Assembly: GCA_012729145.1 (NCBI GenBank)
Contig: JAAYDT010000008.1
Location: 23,629 to 87,628, forward strand
Direction: 5' to 3'
DNA: 64,000 nucleotides
Source of the DNA: Synergistaceae bacterium
GTDB taxonomy: Bacteria; Synergistota; Synergistia; Synergistales; Thermovirgaceae
Each line of letters opens with the position of its first letter. Within the stretch, counting starts at the first letter, position 1. Of this stretch, positions 1-8,150 are shown piece after piece. A program made the position numbers and the translations under genes. A model generated the notes under the pieces. It had not been told where the DNA came from, made no database searches, and saw only the letters and a program-made list of their open reading frames with translations.

Positions 1-44
1 CTCCTTGACTACATTCTTCACTCCAGAGAGGAACCTTCGGACTG

Positions 45-314
45 ATGTCACGCAAGGGTTTTACGCTGAAATTCTATGGCCCATGGCAGCGGGCGGCCGG
101 TGTGGAAGAGCTCTTCCTGCCCCAGGAGAGTGTCACGACCGTTTGGTGTCTTATCAAGAAGCTGGAAGCCCGGTTCGGAGAGGAGTTCTCCTCCCACAGG
201 GAGGGGTTGGTCTGTCTTTATGACAGTGTAAAGGGTCCCAGGGCCCTTGATCTGAACGAAGATCTTCTTCCGGGCTCCACCATCCTCTTCCTGGGGATCG
301 TGGAGAGCGGTTAA
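45..314 (+). CDS. MoaD/ThiS-like ubiquitin-fold protein
   Basis: This 89-residue protein has the length and pattern of a MoaD/ThiS beta-grasp protein (KFYGPW near the start, LPGSTILFLG near the end). It lies 21 bp upstream of an aldehyde:ferredoxin oxidoreductase, a usual setting for MoaD-like sulfur carriers that help make the tungstopterin cofactor. The C-terminus is odd: it ends Glu-Ser-Gly instead of the Gly-Gly tail that is adenylated and thiocarboxylated in true sulfur carriers. It may therefore need processing, be a non-carrier homologue, or act as a partner of the oxidoreductase. The ATG start is preceded by GAGAGGAAC. The family call rests on size, fold-like pattern and context. Confidence 0.7.
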   Translation: MSRKGFTLKFYGPWQRAAGVEELFLPQESVTTVWCLIKKLEARFGEEFSSHREGLVCLYDSVKGPRALDLNEDLLPGSTILFLGIVESG

Positions 315-335
315 ACAAGGCAGGGAGGGAAAGGA

Positions 336-2177
336 ATGAATGGGTACCAGGGAAGAGTTGCAATGATCGAGTTGGGGGAGAGAAGGTACAGGGATATCTT
401 CCTCGACGAGGGTCTTGTCAGAAAGTACATAGGGGGATCGGGGCTGGGGACCTACTTCCTGTTAAAGTTCTGCACCCCCGGGACCAAACCTCTATCGCCG
501 GAGAACCCTTTGATCTTCACTACAGGCCCCTTCCAGGGGACAGGCATACCAACTTCCGGTAGGCACCAGGTGGTAACCAGGTCACCTCTTACAGGGATAT
601 TCCTGGAATCCGATGCTGGAGGCAGCTTCGGGTTCCATCTCAAGAGGGCAGGCTACGACGGCCTTATCATTACCGGAAGGTCTGAAAGACCGGTTTATCT
701 GAAGGTGCTGGACGGCCAGATAGGCTTTGAGGATGGCCAGGACCTTTGGGGACTGGACACCATGGAGACCGATGCGAGGCTCAAATCGGTCTTCGGTGAG
801 AGGATCGGAGTCTCCTGCATAGGCCCCGCAGGTGAAAAACAGATACCCCTTGCAGGGATCTTCCACGACGGTACTGACGCCAGAGCCGCAGGAAGAGGAG
901 GGGCAGGAGCCGTAATGGGCAGCAAGAACCTCAAGGCTATTGTTGCCAGCGGGAGCTCCGGGACGGAAGTTCATGACAGAAAGGCCCTCACGGTCCTGAT
1001 ATCAGAAAAGAACGCCATCCTCAAAGAAAAGGGAGCGGGAATGACCCTCTACGGAACCGTCGGCGGAATGGGGATGGCGGAGGAGCTGGGGGACCTTCCA
1101 ATCAGGAACTGGAAACAGGGTTCCTGGAAGGAAGAGGTCAGGGAGATAACAGGCCAGAGGATGGCCGAGACGATACTCACAGGCAATTACGGATGTGTTG
1201 CATGTCCTGTCAGATGCGGGAGGGTCGTCAATATCGGCGGGGGAAATATCGGTGGTCCGGAATACGAGACCATGGGCATGCTGGGAAGCAACTGCCTGGT
1301 CAACGACCTGGATGCCATAGCCAGGGCCAACGAACAGTGCAACCGTCTCGGGATAGACACCATATCCACCGGTTCGGTTATCGCCTTCGCGATGGAGTGT
1401 TACGAACACGGGATCCTCACCGGTGAACAGGCAGGGATGCCCCTTCACTGGGGAAGTGGTGAGGCCGTGAACTACCTGGTGACCAAGATAGGCAATGGTG
1501 AAGGGATCGGAGGCCTCCTCGGGAGGGGAACGCGAGCGGCCGCAAAAGAGCTGGGAAGAGGGGCGGAAAGGTTCGCCATCCACTCCAAAGGGCTGGAATT
1601 CCCTGCCCATGACCCGAGGTGTTTCAAAAGCCTTGCTGCCGGCTACGCAACGTCGGTGAGAGGGGCCTGTCATCTGAATGGATATTCCTATGCCTGGGAG
1701 AGGTCCGCCACTTTCCCGGAGTTCGGGTACCCCGAGAAGCAGGACAGGACCACCGACAAAGGCAAGGGGATAATGAACGCCAGGTTCCAGAATCTTTCCA
1801 GCCTCGTCGATTCGCTCAAGATATGCAAATTCATCCTTCTTATGGGGGTAAACCTTTCTGATATCTCGCGGTGGCTGAAGTGTGTGACGGGTTGGGAGTA
1901 TTCGATCAAGGAGCTGGAGGAGACGGGAGAACGCATCTACAATATGAAACGGATCTTTAATGCCGGCTTGGGACTTGACAGGAGCGACGACACACTCCCT
2001 CAAAGGATCCTTGCAGAACCCAGGGGTAGCGGAGGTTCTGCCAATACGCTTCCAGACCTAGGGATGCAGCTCGATGAGTATTACAGCTACAGGGGATGGA
2101 GCAACGAGGGGATCCCTCTTGAGGAAAAGCTTGAAGGATCGGGCTTGAGAGAGTTCATGAACTGGATCCCCTCCTGA
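336..2177 (+). CDS. Aldehyde ferredoxin oxidoreductase (tungsten-type)
   Basis: The 613-residue product matches the aldehyde:ferredoxin oxidoreductase family in full length (N-terminal domain about 4-205, C-terminal domains about 215-600). These cytoplasmic enzymes oxidise aldehydes to acids and reduce ferredoxin with a tungsten bis-pterin centre. The 4Fe-4S ligands are visible as C287, C290 and C294 (motif CVACPVRC) plus a fourth cysteine at 497 in DSLKICKF. The N-terminus has the expected YIGGSGLGTYFL and the pterin-region string GRGGAGAVMGSKNLKA. The MoaD-like gene just upstream supports joint cofactor use. In amino-acid fermenters it commonly handles aldehydes from transamination and decarboxylation. 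The exact substrate cannot be read from the sequence. Confidence 0.93.
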   Translation: MNGYQGRVAMIELGERRYRDIFLDEGLVRKYIGGSGLGTYFLLKFCTPGTKPLSPENPLIFTTGPFQGTGIPTSGRHQVVTRSPLTGIFLESDAGGSFGFHLKRAGYDGLIITGRSERPVYLKVLDGQIGFEDGQDLWGLDTMETDARLKSVFGERIGVSCIGPAGEKQIPLAGIFHDGTDARAAGRGGAGAVMGSKNLKAIVASGSSGTEVHDRKALTVLISEKNAILKEKGAGMTLYGTVGGMGMAEELGDLPIRNWKQGSWKEEVREITGQRMAETILTGNYGCVACPVRCGRVVNIGGGNIGGPEYETMGMLGSNCLVNDLDAIARANEQCNRLGIDTISTGSVIAFAMECYEHGILTGEQAGMPLHWGSGEAVNYLVTKIGNGEGIGGLLGRGTRAAAKELGRGAERFAIHSKGLEFPAHDPRCFKSLAAGYATSVRGACHLNGYSYAWERSATFPEFGYPEKQDRTTDKGKGIMNARFQNLSSLVDSLKICKFILLMGVNLSDISRWLKCVTGWEYSIKELEETGERIYNMKRIFNAGLGLDRSDDTLPQRILAEPRGSGGSANTLPDLGMQLDEYYSYRGWSNEGIPLEEKLEGSGLREFMNWIPS

Positions 2178-2222
2178 GAGGCACGGATTTCATTTTATTG
2201 AAATCTTTTTTGGGTAGGGGTA

Positions 2223-2251
2223 TTGTTGACAAGGGAAAATAAAGGTATACT
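2223..2251 (+). promoter_or_regulatory. Candidate sigma70-type promoter of spoVS
   Basis: A good -10 box TATACT (2246-2251) has a weak -35 TTGTTG 17 bp upstream. A better -35 word, TTGACA at 2226-2231, is only 14 bp away, too close for a normal promoter. The site lies 88 bp before the spoVS start. An alternative sigma factor is possible. Confidence 0.35.
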
Positions 2252-2338
2252 TATCGTTACAGATGCGTAATGCGGTAAAGAGTGGATCGAAGGTGACAGC
2301 GGAGCAGTATCGTGGAATCCAGGGGAGGGCGATATTCC

Positions 2339-2599
2339 ATGGAAGTACTCAAGGTCTCTGCAAACTCTCAGCCAAAATCTGTCGCCGGCGCGATCGCGGC
2401 TGTGGTAAGAGAGAGCGGTGCGGTCGAGATCCAGGCGGTAGGAGCGGGTGCTGTTAACCAGACGGTCAAGTCTATAGCTATCGCAAGGGGGTATGTCTCG
2501 CCCAACGGGATCGATCTCGTCTGTATCCCTTCCTTCGCCAAGATAGACATCGACGGCGAGGAAAGAACGGCCATGAAGTTCCAGCTCGAAAACCGCTGA
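2339..2599 (+). CDS. spoVS: Stage V sporulation protein S (SpoVS)
   Basis: The 86-residue protein starts MEVLKVSANSQPKSVAGAIA and keeps the glycine-rich core and the IDGEERTAM segment typical of the very conserved SpoVS family. The ATG at 2339 is preceded by AGGGGAGGGC, so longer upstream frames are not needed. In Bacillus SpoVS affects septation and spore coat formation. The family also occurs in non-sporulating phyla, where its role is not settled and nucleic-acid binding is suspected from its Alba-like fold. It stands alone between its own promoter candidate and a strong terminator, so it is probably monocistronic. Confidence 0.95.
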   Translation: MEVLKVSANSQPKSVAGAIAAVVRESGAVEIQAVGAGAVNQTVKSIAIARGYVSPNGIDLVCIPSFAKIDIDGEERTAMKFQLENR

Positions 2600-2627
2600 A
2601 CCGTTGTCAGTCCGATCCAGATCCTAG

Positions 2628-2660
2628 AACCCGCGGGCCGTAAGGGCCCGCGGGTTTTTT
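2628..2660 (+). terminator. Rho-independent terminator after spoVS
   Basis: A perfect 12-bp stem (AACCCGCGGGCC at 2628-2639 with GGCCCGCGGGTT at 2645-2656) closes a 5-nt loop and runs into six T residues. Confidence 0.9.
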
Positions 2661-2716
2661 GACCACTTGCGTCTGGCCTCTCTCCTTCGGAGTAACAACC
2701 CTTTTTGATCACCAGT

Positions 2717-2745
2717 TTCATGACCACTGCAACTAGTGCTACAAT
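2717..2745 (+). promoter_or_regulatory. Candidate promoter of hisS-aspS
   Basis: The -10 word TACAAT (2740-2745) is 17 bp from a weak -35 TTCATG (2717-2722), 43 bp upstream of the hisS start. No T-box sequence is evident in this short leader. Confidence 0.35.
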
Positions 2746-2788
2746 CTAACGATTCCGATCAGGCAAACTGCAGCAAGGAGGGTTTTCC

Positions 2789-4054
2789 ATGTCCAGCATC
2801 AAGGCCCCGCGGGGAGTCCGGGATATACTTCCCGACGAATCGTGGAAGTGGGAGTATGTCTTTGCCGTAACGAGAAAGGCTGCAAGTGATTTCGGCTACA
2901 GGGAGGTCCACCTTCCCGTGTTCGAACATACCGAGCTTTTCTCAAGGGGTGTCGGAGAGACCACCGATGTGGTTGAGAAGGAGATGTACACTTTCGAGGA
3001 CCGTGCCGGGAGAAGCCTTACTCTCCGCCCGGAGCTCTCGGCGTCGATGGTACGATCCTACCTGGAGAACAGGATGGACAGGCAGCATCAGCCGGCAAAA
3101 CTCTGGAGCGCAGGGCCGATGTTCCGCTACGAGCGACCCCAGAAGGGGCGATACCGCCAGTTCTGGCAGATAGACTTCGAGGCCATCGGAAGCCAGGATC
3201 CCTTTGTGGACGTGGAGTCAGTGGAGCTTTCCCTGGAGATATTCAGGAGACTCGGGCTTTCCAATCTGGAGGTGGTGGTCAATTCAGTGGGCTGTCCCGT
3301 CTGCAGGCCAGTCCATAAAAAGGCCCTCCAGAATTTCCTGAGACCGAGACTGAACGATCTCTGCGAGACCTGCCAGGCAAGGTTCGACCGTAATCCCCTG
3401 AGGATCCTGGACTGCAAGAACCCGTCCTGTCGGGCCCTGACCGATGACGCTACGGGGACCATATCCTGCCTCTGCGAAGAGTGTTCAGAACACTTTGAGA
3501 TGGTAAAAAAGGGGCTCGAGATGATCGGGGCCTCTTTCAGAATAGACAACAGGCTTGTTCGTGGACTGGACTACTACACCAAGACTGCCTACGAGGTCCT
3601 TTCAGGAGATCTCGGTGCCCAGAACGCAGTCTGCGGCGGAGGGCGCTACGATAACCTGGCCGAGTCCATAGGGGGTCCCCATACTCCTGGAGTGGGATTT
3701 GCGACGGGAGTGGAGAGGATAGTCCTCACCATGGAACAGCAGGGGTGTTCTTTCGGGGAAGCCCCGAACATTGATGTTTTCGTGATCTCTGCCGATGGAT
3801 CCTCCAGGAAGGAAGCCGTTACGGCTCTCTACGACATACGAAGGGCCGGGATATCCGCCGATATCGACTACACGGGCAGGAGCTTCAAGGCACAGTTCAA
3901 GGCTGCCGGTAGTAGCGGTGCTGTTTTTGCCTGCATTCTCGGGCCTGAGGAGGTAGCGTCGGGACAAGTCACCCTGAAGGACCTGCGAACCGCTGAACAG
4001 AAGTCAGTCAGAAGAGCCGAACTGACGGACTTCCTGAAGACATGGCTGAGATGA
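2789..4054 (+). CDS. hisS: Histidine--tRNA ligase
   Basis: This class II aminoacyl-tRNA synthetase of 421 residues charges tRNA-His. It opens with the family signature APRGVRDILP. Motif 2 (MFRYERPQKGRYRQFWQ, about 111-127), the histidine-specific LVRGLDYYT (about 255-264) and CGGGRYDNL (about 281-289), motif 3 (GVGFATGVERI, about 301-311) and a C-terminal anticodon-binding domain (about 325-421) are all present. The start ATG follows AAGGAGGG. aspS comes directly after it, the classic hisS-aspS pair, and the two are probably co-transcribed. Confidence 0.97.
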   Translation: MSSIKAPRGVRDILPDESWKWEYVFAVTRKAASDFGYREVHLPVFEHTELFSRGVGETTDVVEKEMYTFEDRAGRSLTLRPELSASMVRSYLENRMDRQHQPAKLWSAGPMFRYERPQKGRYRQFWQIDFEAIGSQDPFVDVESVELSLEIFRRLGLSNLEVVVNSVGCPVCRPVHKKALQNFLRPRLNDLCETCQARFDRNPLRILDCKNPSCRALTDDATGTISCLCEECSEHFEMVKKGLEMIGASFRIDNRLVRGLDYYTKTAYEVLSGDLGAQNAVCGGGRYDNLAESIGGPHTPGVGFATGVERIVLTMEQQGCSFGEAPNIDVFVISADGSSRKEAVTALYDIRRAGISADIDYTGRSFKAQFKAAGSSGAVFACILGPEEVASGQVTLKDLRTAEQKSVRRAELTDFLKTWLR

Positions 4055-4074
4055 GACAGGAAGAAGGGACCCCC

Positions 4075-5898
4075 ATGAAAAGCCAGTTCTTCGACAGAAG
4101 CTGGAAGAGGACTTCCTATTGCGGTTACGTGCCTGTGCCGGGAGAGAAGGGAGCCGAAGTGCTCCTCAACGGATGGCTCCGCCGGAGAAGGGACCTGGGC
4201 GGAATCATCTTCATCGAACTGTGGGACCACACCGGCACGGTCCAGGTGGTCTTTGACCCAGCCATGGGGAGCCTCTATGAAAAAGCAAAGGGCCTGAGGA
4301 ATGAGTTCGTCCTGGCAGTCAGGGGGAGGGTCAGGAAGAGACCTGAAGGTACGGAGAACCCTTCCATGCCGACCGGTGACAGGGAGGTCGTTGTTGAAGA
4401 TTTCATTGTCCTTTCTCCATCACGGCCTCTTCCCTTCGAGATATCCGAAGCCGACAGGGTTGACGAGAACCTCCGCCTGAGATCCAGATACCTTGATCTC
4501 AGGCGTCCCTTCATGCAGAACAACCTGAGGCTCAGGAGCAAGGCTGCGGAGTTCACCAGGTCCTACCTCACAGGCAAGGGGTTCGTCGAGATCGAGACGC
4601 CCATGCTGACCAAATCCACCCCGGAGGGGGCCAGGGATTATCTTGTACCGGCAAGGGTGAACCCCGGCCGTTTCTTTGCCCTTCCCCAGTCACCGCAGAT
4701 ATTCAAACAGATCCTCATGGTAGGGGGCATCGACCGCTACTATCAGGTAGTCAAGTGCTTCAGGGATGAGGATCTCCGGGCCGACCGACAGCCCGAGTTC
4801 ACCCAGATAGACATAGAGATGAGCTTCATTACCGAGGAGGACATAATGTTCCTCATGGAAGGGTACATGAAAGGGCTTTTCCAGAGCGTCCTTGGCGAGA
4901 CCCTTGAAGATACCTTCCCGGTTCTCCCCTGGCATGAGGCCATCGACCGTTTCGGCAGCGACAAACCGGACATGAGAATAGAATCGGAGATCCTCGACCT
5001 GGACAACAGTTTCAGAGAGTGCTCCTTCGAGGGCTTTCGGAGGGTCCTGGGAGAGGGCGGAGTCGTAAGGGGGCTTATGATACCCGGAGGCGCGGCCATG
5101 TCGCGAAAGGAGATCTCCGATCTCGAAGCCAGGGCAAGGGAACTGGGGGCATCTGGCCTTGCCTCATTCGTGATCCGGGATAGCGCACTCAAGGGGCCTC
5201 TGGTCAAGTTCCTCTCCGATGGTGCTCAGCAAGACCTGGTGAAGAGGACAGGCCTTACCGAGAAAGACGCGCTGGTTGTTGCAGCAGGACCCTGGAGGGA
5301 GACCTGCGAGATCCTGGGTCATCTGCGTCTTGAGACAGTGACCAGTTCCTCCCAGGTATCGGAGGGGACCTGGAGATTCCTCTGGGTTACGGATTTCCCA
5401 CTCCTTGAGTGGGACGAGGAGGGATCACGCTGGTCAGCCGTCCACCACCCCTTTACCTCTCCCAATCTCGAGGACCTCGATCTCCTCGAGAAGGATCCGG
5501 GCAGGGTAAGATCCAGGGCTTATGACCTGGTGTTGAACGGTACCGAGATCGGTGGAGGCTCCATAAGGATCCACGACCCTTCGGTCCAGCAGAGGGTGTT
5601 CGAGGTAATGGACTTCACCCCTGAACGGGCCAGGGAGAGGTTCGGTTTCCTGATCGACGCCCTTGCCTCGGGAACTCCACCTCACGGTGGCATTGCCATC
5701 GGTTTCGACAGGTTGGTCATGTTCCTGTGCGGGGTTCATTCGATACGGGATGTGATCGCTTTCCCGAAGACCCAGAAGGCCCAGTGCCTGATGTCGGGAG
5801 CACCTTCAGACGTTGACCAGGCGCAGCTGGAGGAACTTCACATCTCGCTGGATCTTGCCGGGGAGGGTGGAGAGTGCGGATCAGGGGGCGGGGAGTAA
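4075..5898 (+). CDS. aspS: Aspartate--tRNA ligase
   Basis: This is a bacterial-type AspRS (607 residues) with an N-terminal OB-fold anticodon domain (about 20-130), a class II core, an inserted GAD domain (about 290-420) and motif 3 (GIAIGFDRLVMFL, about 538-550). Motif 2 is CFRDEDLRADRQPEFTQID (about 227-245). An ATG at 4042 overlapping hisS is also open. The ATG at 4075 is preferred because GGAAGAAGG sits 6-8 nt upstream and the protein then begins near the usual N-terminus. Whether it also charges Asn-tRNA (non-discriminating form) cannot be judged here. Confidence 0.96.
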   Translation: MKSQFFDRSWKRTSYCGYVPVPGEKGAEVLLNGWLRRRRDLGGIIFIELWDHTGTVQVVFDPAMGSLYEKAKGLRNEFVLAVRGRVRKRPEGTENPSMPTGDREVVVEDFIVLSPSRPLPFEISEADRVDENLRLRSRYLDLRRPFMQNNLRLRSKAAEFTRSYLTGKGFVEIETPMLTKSTPEGARDYLVPARVNPGRFFALPQSPQIFKQILMVGGIDRYYQVVKCFRDEDLRADRQPEFTQIDIEMSFITEEDIMFLMEGYMKGLFQSVLGETLEDTFPVLPWHEAIDRFGSDKPDMRIESEILDLDNSFRECSFEGFRRVLGEGGVVRGLMIPGGAAMSRKEISDLEARARELGASGLASFVIRDSALKGPLVKFLSDGAQQDLVKRTGLTEKDALVVAAGPWRETCEILGHLRLETVTSSSQVSEGTWRFLWVTDFPLLEWDEEGSRWSAVHHPFTSPNLEDLDLLEKDPGRVRSRAYDLVLNGTEIGGGSIRIHDPSVQQRVFEVMDFTPERARERFGFLIDALASGTPPHGGIAIGFDRLVMFLCGVHSIRDVIAFPKTQKAQCLMSGAPSDVDQAQLEELHISLDLAGEGGECGSGGGE

Positions 5899-6188
5899 GG
5901 ATAAGAAAGAAGACCATGGCCTGGCACTTTCATCTGGATGAGGAAGGCGGTTCCCTGAAAGGGGAACTCCAGGTGGACGGTTGGGAAGGATCGGGGGAGA
6001 TGAACCAGTGGTTCGAAAAGAACCACCGGGAAGAGGTCGAGATGGTGCTCAAAGGCATGGGGAGAGTCCGGCTGACCCCCAGGGGGATCCGTATCCATGA
6101 ATCAGGTCATCATAACGAGAGCATCGTAAAGGTTGAGGGTTTCCTTCTCGAGACACTGAAGGAGGATGAGGATCCCCGGCTGATATAA
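5874..6188 (+). CDS. Small conserved-looking protein of unknown function
   Basis: This 104-residue frame starts with GTG at 5874, 7 nt after GGAGG inside the end of aspS, and overlaps aspS by 25 bp. It therefore looks translationally coupled to aspS. A later ATG at 5916 would give 90 residues and is an alternative start. The protein is rich in charged residues (WHFHLDEEGG, MNQWFEKNHREEVEMVLKG, VRLTPRGIRIHE), has no membrane segment or known motif, and may form a small mixed alpha/beta domain. The next gene starts 32 bp later. No family was recognised. Confidence 0.65.
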   Translation: MRIRGRGVRIRKKTMAWHFHLDEEGGSLKGELQVDGWEGSGEMNQWFEKNHREEVEMVLKGMGRVRLTPRGIRIHESGHHNESIVKVEGFLLETLKEDEDPRLI

Positions 6189-6220
6189 TGGAGGAAATCA
6201 GACAATGGGGAGGCAGGAAA

Positions 6221-6904
6221 ATGGCCAGGTTGACATTTCTTGGACATGCGGCTTTTCATCTGGAAGGGCGAGCCCTCGATGCCTTGATAGATCCCTTCCT
6301 CACGGGGAATGATATGACACATTACTCTCCCCGGGATTTCCCGGATGTCAACTATATTTTCGTAACCCACGGACACGGAGACCATCTCGGAGATACCCCC
6401 GAGATAGCAAAGAAGACGGGGGCGACGGTGGTCGCGACTGTCGAGATGTGCAGCGAACTGGCGAAGGACAAGATTAAAAGCCATCCCCTGCAGATAGGAG
6501 GAGCCTTTACCTTCCCCTTCGGGAGGGTGAAGATGACGCCTGCCTGGCACGGTTCTGGGATCCAGTGTGAGAAGGGCATGCTATACGGGGGTGTGGCTGG
6601 CGGGTTCCTGATCGAGGTCGACGGACATAAGATCTACCATGCAGGCGACACGGGGCTCACCGTCGAGATGGGGCTGCTGGCCGACGATGGTGTCGATGTC
6701 GCACTTCTCCCTATCGGTGGGAACTACACCATGGATATCGACGATGCAGTTCGGGCCGTCAGAATGATCAGACCCCGCATCGCTGTACCCATGCACTTCG
6801 ATACTTTCCCGGTGATAAAGGCCTCCCCCGAGGAGTTTTCCTCCAAGGCCGCCGGGCTCGCAGAGATAAGGGTCCTGAAGGTGGGGGAGAGCCTGGAGAT
6901 CTGA
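6221..6904 (+). CDS. UPF0173 metal-dependent hydrolase (beta-lactamase fold)
   Basis: The 227-residue protein belongs to the YtkL/UPF0173 branch of metallo-beta-lactamase-fold hydrolases. The metal motif T-H-G-H-G-D-H spans residues 49-55 (H50, H52, D54, H55), with later ligands in TPAWHGSG, HAGDTG and PMHFDTFP. An upstream in-frame ATG at 6188 exists. The ATG at 6221 is preferred because GGGGAGG lies 7-13 nt before it and gives the normal family length. The substrate is unknown for the family. It follows the aspS-linked small gene and meets an RpiR regulator tail to tail with only 6 bp between. Confidence 0.9.
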   Translation: MARLTFLGHAAFHLEGRALDALIDPFLTGNDMTHYSPRDFPDVNYIFVTHGHGDHLGDTPEIAKKTGATVVATVEMCSELAKDKIKSHPLQIGGAFTFPFGRVKMTPAWHGSGIQCEKGMLYGGVAGGFLIEVDGHKIYHAGDTGLTVEMGLLADDGVDVALLPIGGNYTMDIDDAVRAVRMIRPRIAVPMHFDTFPVIKASPEEFSSKAAGLAEIRVLKVGESLEI

Positions 6905-6910
6905 ACCATA

Positions 6911-7819
6911 TCAGGAGTACTTTAACCCGAAAACGGGGTGGAAGATCCTTTCGTCGTGAAGGAACTGGGCCTGTTCCTCCAGTGCCATCCTTGCCGGGTC
7001 ACCCATATTTACGGCAAGGACCGAGGTCAGGATATGGACCAGGAAGAGGGGGCCGATAATACTGCTCCCGAACATCGGGCTGGTGGCGCTTACAAAGAAG
7101 GAGAGGTCCGAGAACCTGCAGATCGGGGCCGCGGGGCTGTCGGTAATGGAGACGATCCCGGCTCCGTTCCTTTGGGCTATCTCCACCGCTTCAGTGACCT
7201 CGATCACGAAACTGGGGAGTTCGCAGACCACCACCAGGTCGCCCCGTTTGACTGCTCTGGCCTGTTCCTGGAGGGTCATTCCGGACCTGGTCATGAGGAT
7301 GGCCCGCAACCCCATGGTCCTTAGCCTGATGAAAAGCGATTCAGCCACCACGGATGAGATGCCCCACCCGGCACAGTAGACTGTTTCCGCTTCCTGGATC
7401 TTTGAGCAGAAGAGTGAGACATCATCGGGTTTGATCTGGGTCCATGTATCGTCCAGGTTCGCGTGCTCCAGCCTGTGGATGGTCACCGGGAGGTCCTGGC
7501 GGTTGTCCAAAACCCTCGCAAGCATCGCCGCCGGGTTGACCTGTCCCAGCACAGCGGATTTGAGTGCGTCCTTCAGCTGAGAGTAGCCGTCAAAACCCAG
7601 CATCCTTGAGACCCTTACCAGCTGGGCCTTGGATACTCCCAGTTCGTCGGCCACATCTCCTATGGACCGGAAGGCCGCTTCCCTCATGTTCATAAGAAGA
7701 TATTCGACGACCCGCCTGGCCTTTCTTGGCATGCCCTGCATCTTTTCCCTTAGAAGCTCCTGCAACTGTCCAGCTTCCACCTGGAATGACCTCCCGAAAG
7801 CCCTTTTGAAATGAACCAT
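6911..7819 (-). CDS. RpiR/MurR family transcriptional regulator
   Basis: The 302-residue protein has an N-terminal RpiR-type helix-turn-helix (about 28-75, with IGDVADELGVSKAQLVRVSRMLG) and a C-terminal SIS sugar-phosphate-binding domain (about 125-260, with VYCAGWGISSVVAESL and GIVSITDS). Such regulators respond to phosphosugars and usually control neighbouring sugar or amino-sugar genes. No such genes lie next to it, so its target is unclear. A good promoter (7840-7868) sits 20 bp upstream of the start on the minus strand. Confidence 0.92.
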   Translation of the reverse strand: MVHFKRAFGRSFQVEAGQLQELLREKMQGMPRKARRVVEYLLMNMREAAFRSIGDVADELGVSKAQLVRVSRMLGFDGYSQLKDALKSAVLGQVNPAAMLARVLDNRQDLPVTIHRLEHANLDDTWTQIKPDDVSLFCSKIQEAETVYCAGWGISSVVAESLFIRLRTMGLRAILMTRSGMTLQEQARAVKRGDLVVVCELPSFVIEVTEAVEIAQRNGAGIVSITDSPAAPICRFSDLSFFVSATSPMFGSSIIGPLFLVHILTSVLAVNMGDPARMALEEQAQFLHDERIFHPVFGLKYS

Positions 7820-7839
7820 TCAGGCAAAAAGTTGACTTT

Positions 7840-7868
7840 AGCATACTTTGGGTCCTGGTGGAAGTCAA
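7840..7868 (-). promoter_or_regulatory. Sigma70 promoter of the rpiR-like gene
   Basis: On the minus strand TTGACT (7863-7868) and TATGCT (7840-7845) are separated by exactly 17 bp. The predicted start site falls close to the ATG at 7819, so the leader is short. Confidence 0.7.
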
Positions 7869-7879
7869 CGGAGGCAGGA

Positions 7880-8150
7880 AACCTGAAGCAAGGCGTCAGG
7901 CGACAGGCAGCAGGCAGCAGGAAAGGCAGAAAACCCTTGAGGCGGGAGAACCAAATTCAAAGGCGTGAATGGTGAACGGTCAACGGTGAACAGAAGGGGT
8001 AAATGCCAAATCCTTTGCACCGCAGACGCTCTGCCCGTGATGGCGAACTGTCTTCGTAGGGTGTTGTCGCAGATATGACCATAATATTTTGTGAGCGAAG
8101 TGAAGGATCTGGACTTTCGCTTTTCCCTACCGTTCACTGTTTACGCTTTT
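7880..8150. repeat. Mosaic intergenic repeat region (copy A)
   Basis: The roughly 300-bp gap between the rpiR-like and MATE genes holds no gene. It is built of short repeat words: CAGGCAGCAGGCAGCAGGA, then AAACCCTTGAGGCGGGAGAA (7931-7950), then GTGAATGGTGAACGGTCAACGG, a GAGCGAAGTGAAGGATCTGG word, and CGTTCACTGTTTACGCTTTT reading into the MATE end. The same words recur near 20.6, 21.9, 36.4, 37.4 and 61.9 kb. Confidence 0.7.

Noticed and set aside
1002..2003. A 333-codon open frame on the minus strand opposite the aldehyde oxidoreductase gene
   Set aside because: It lies fully inside a well conserved gene, has no family resemblance and no SD; it arises from high G+C codon usage.
2226..2251. 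TTGACA with TATACT before spoVS as a perfect promoter
   Set aside because: The spacing is only 14 bp, too short for standard sigma70 promoters, so only the weaker 17-bp alternative is listed.
7880..8130. CRISPR array
   Set aside because: Repeats are short, degenerate and not regularly spaced; no cas genes are in the window.
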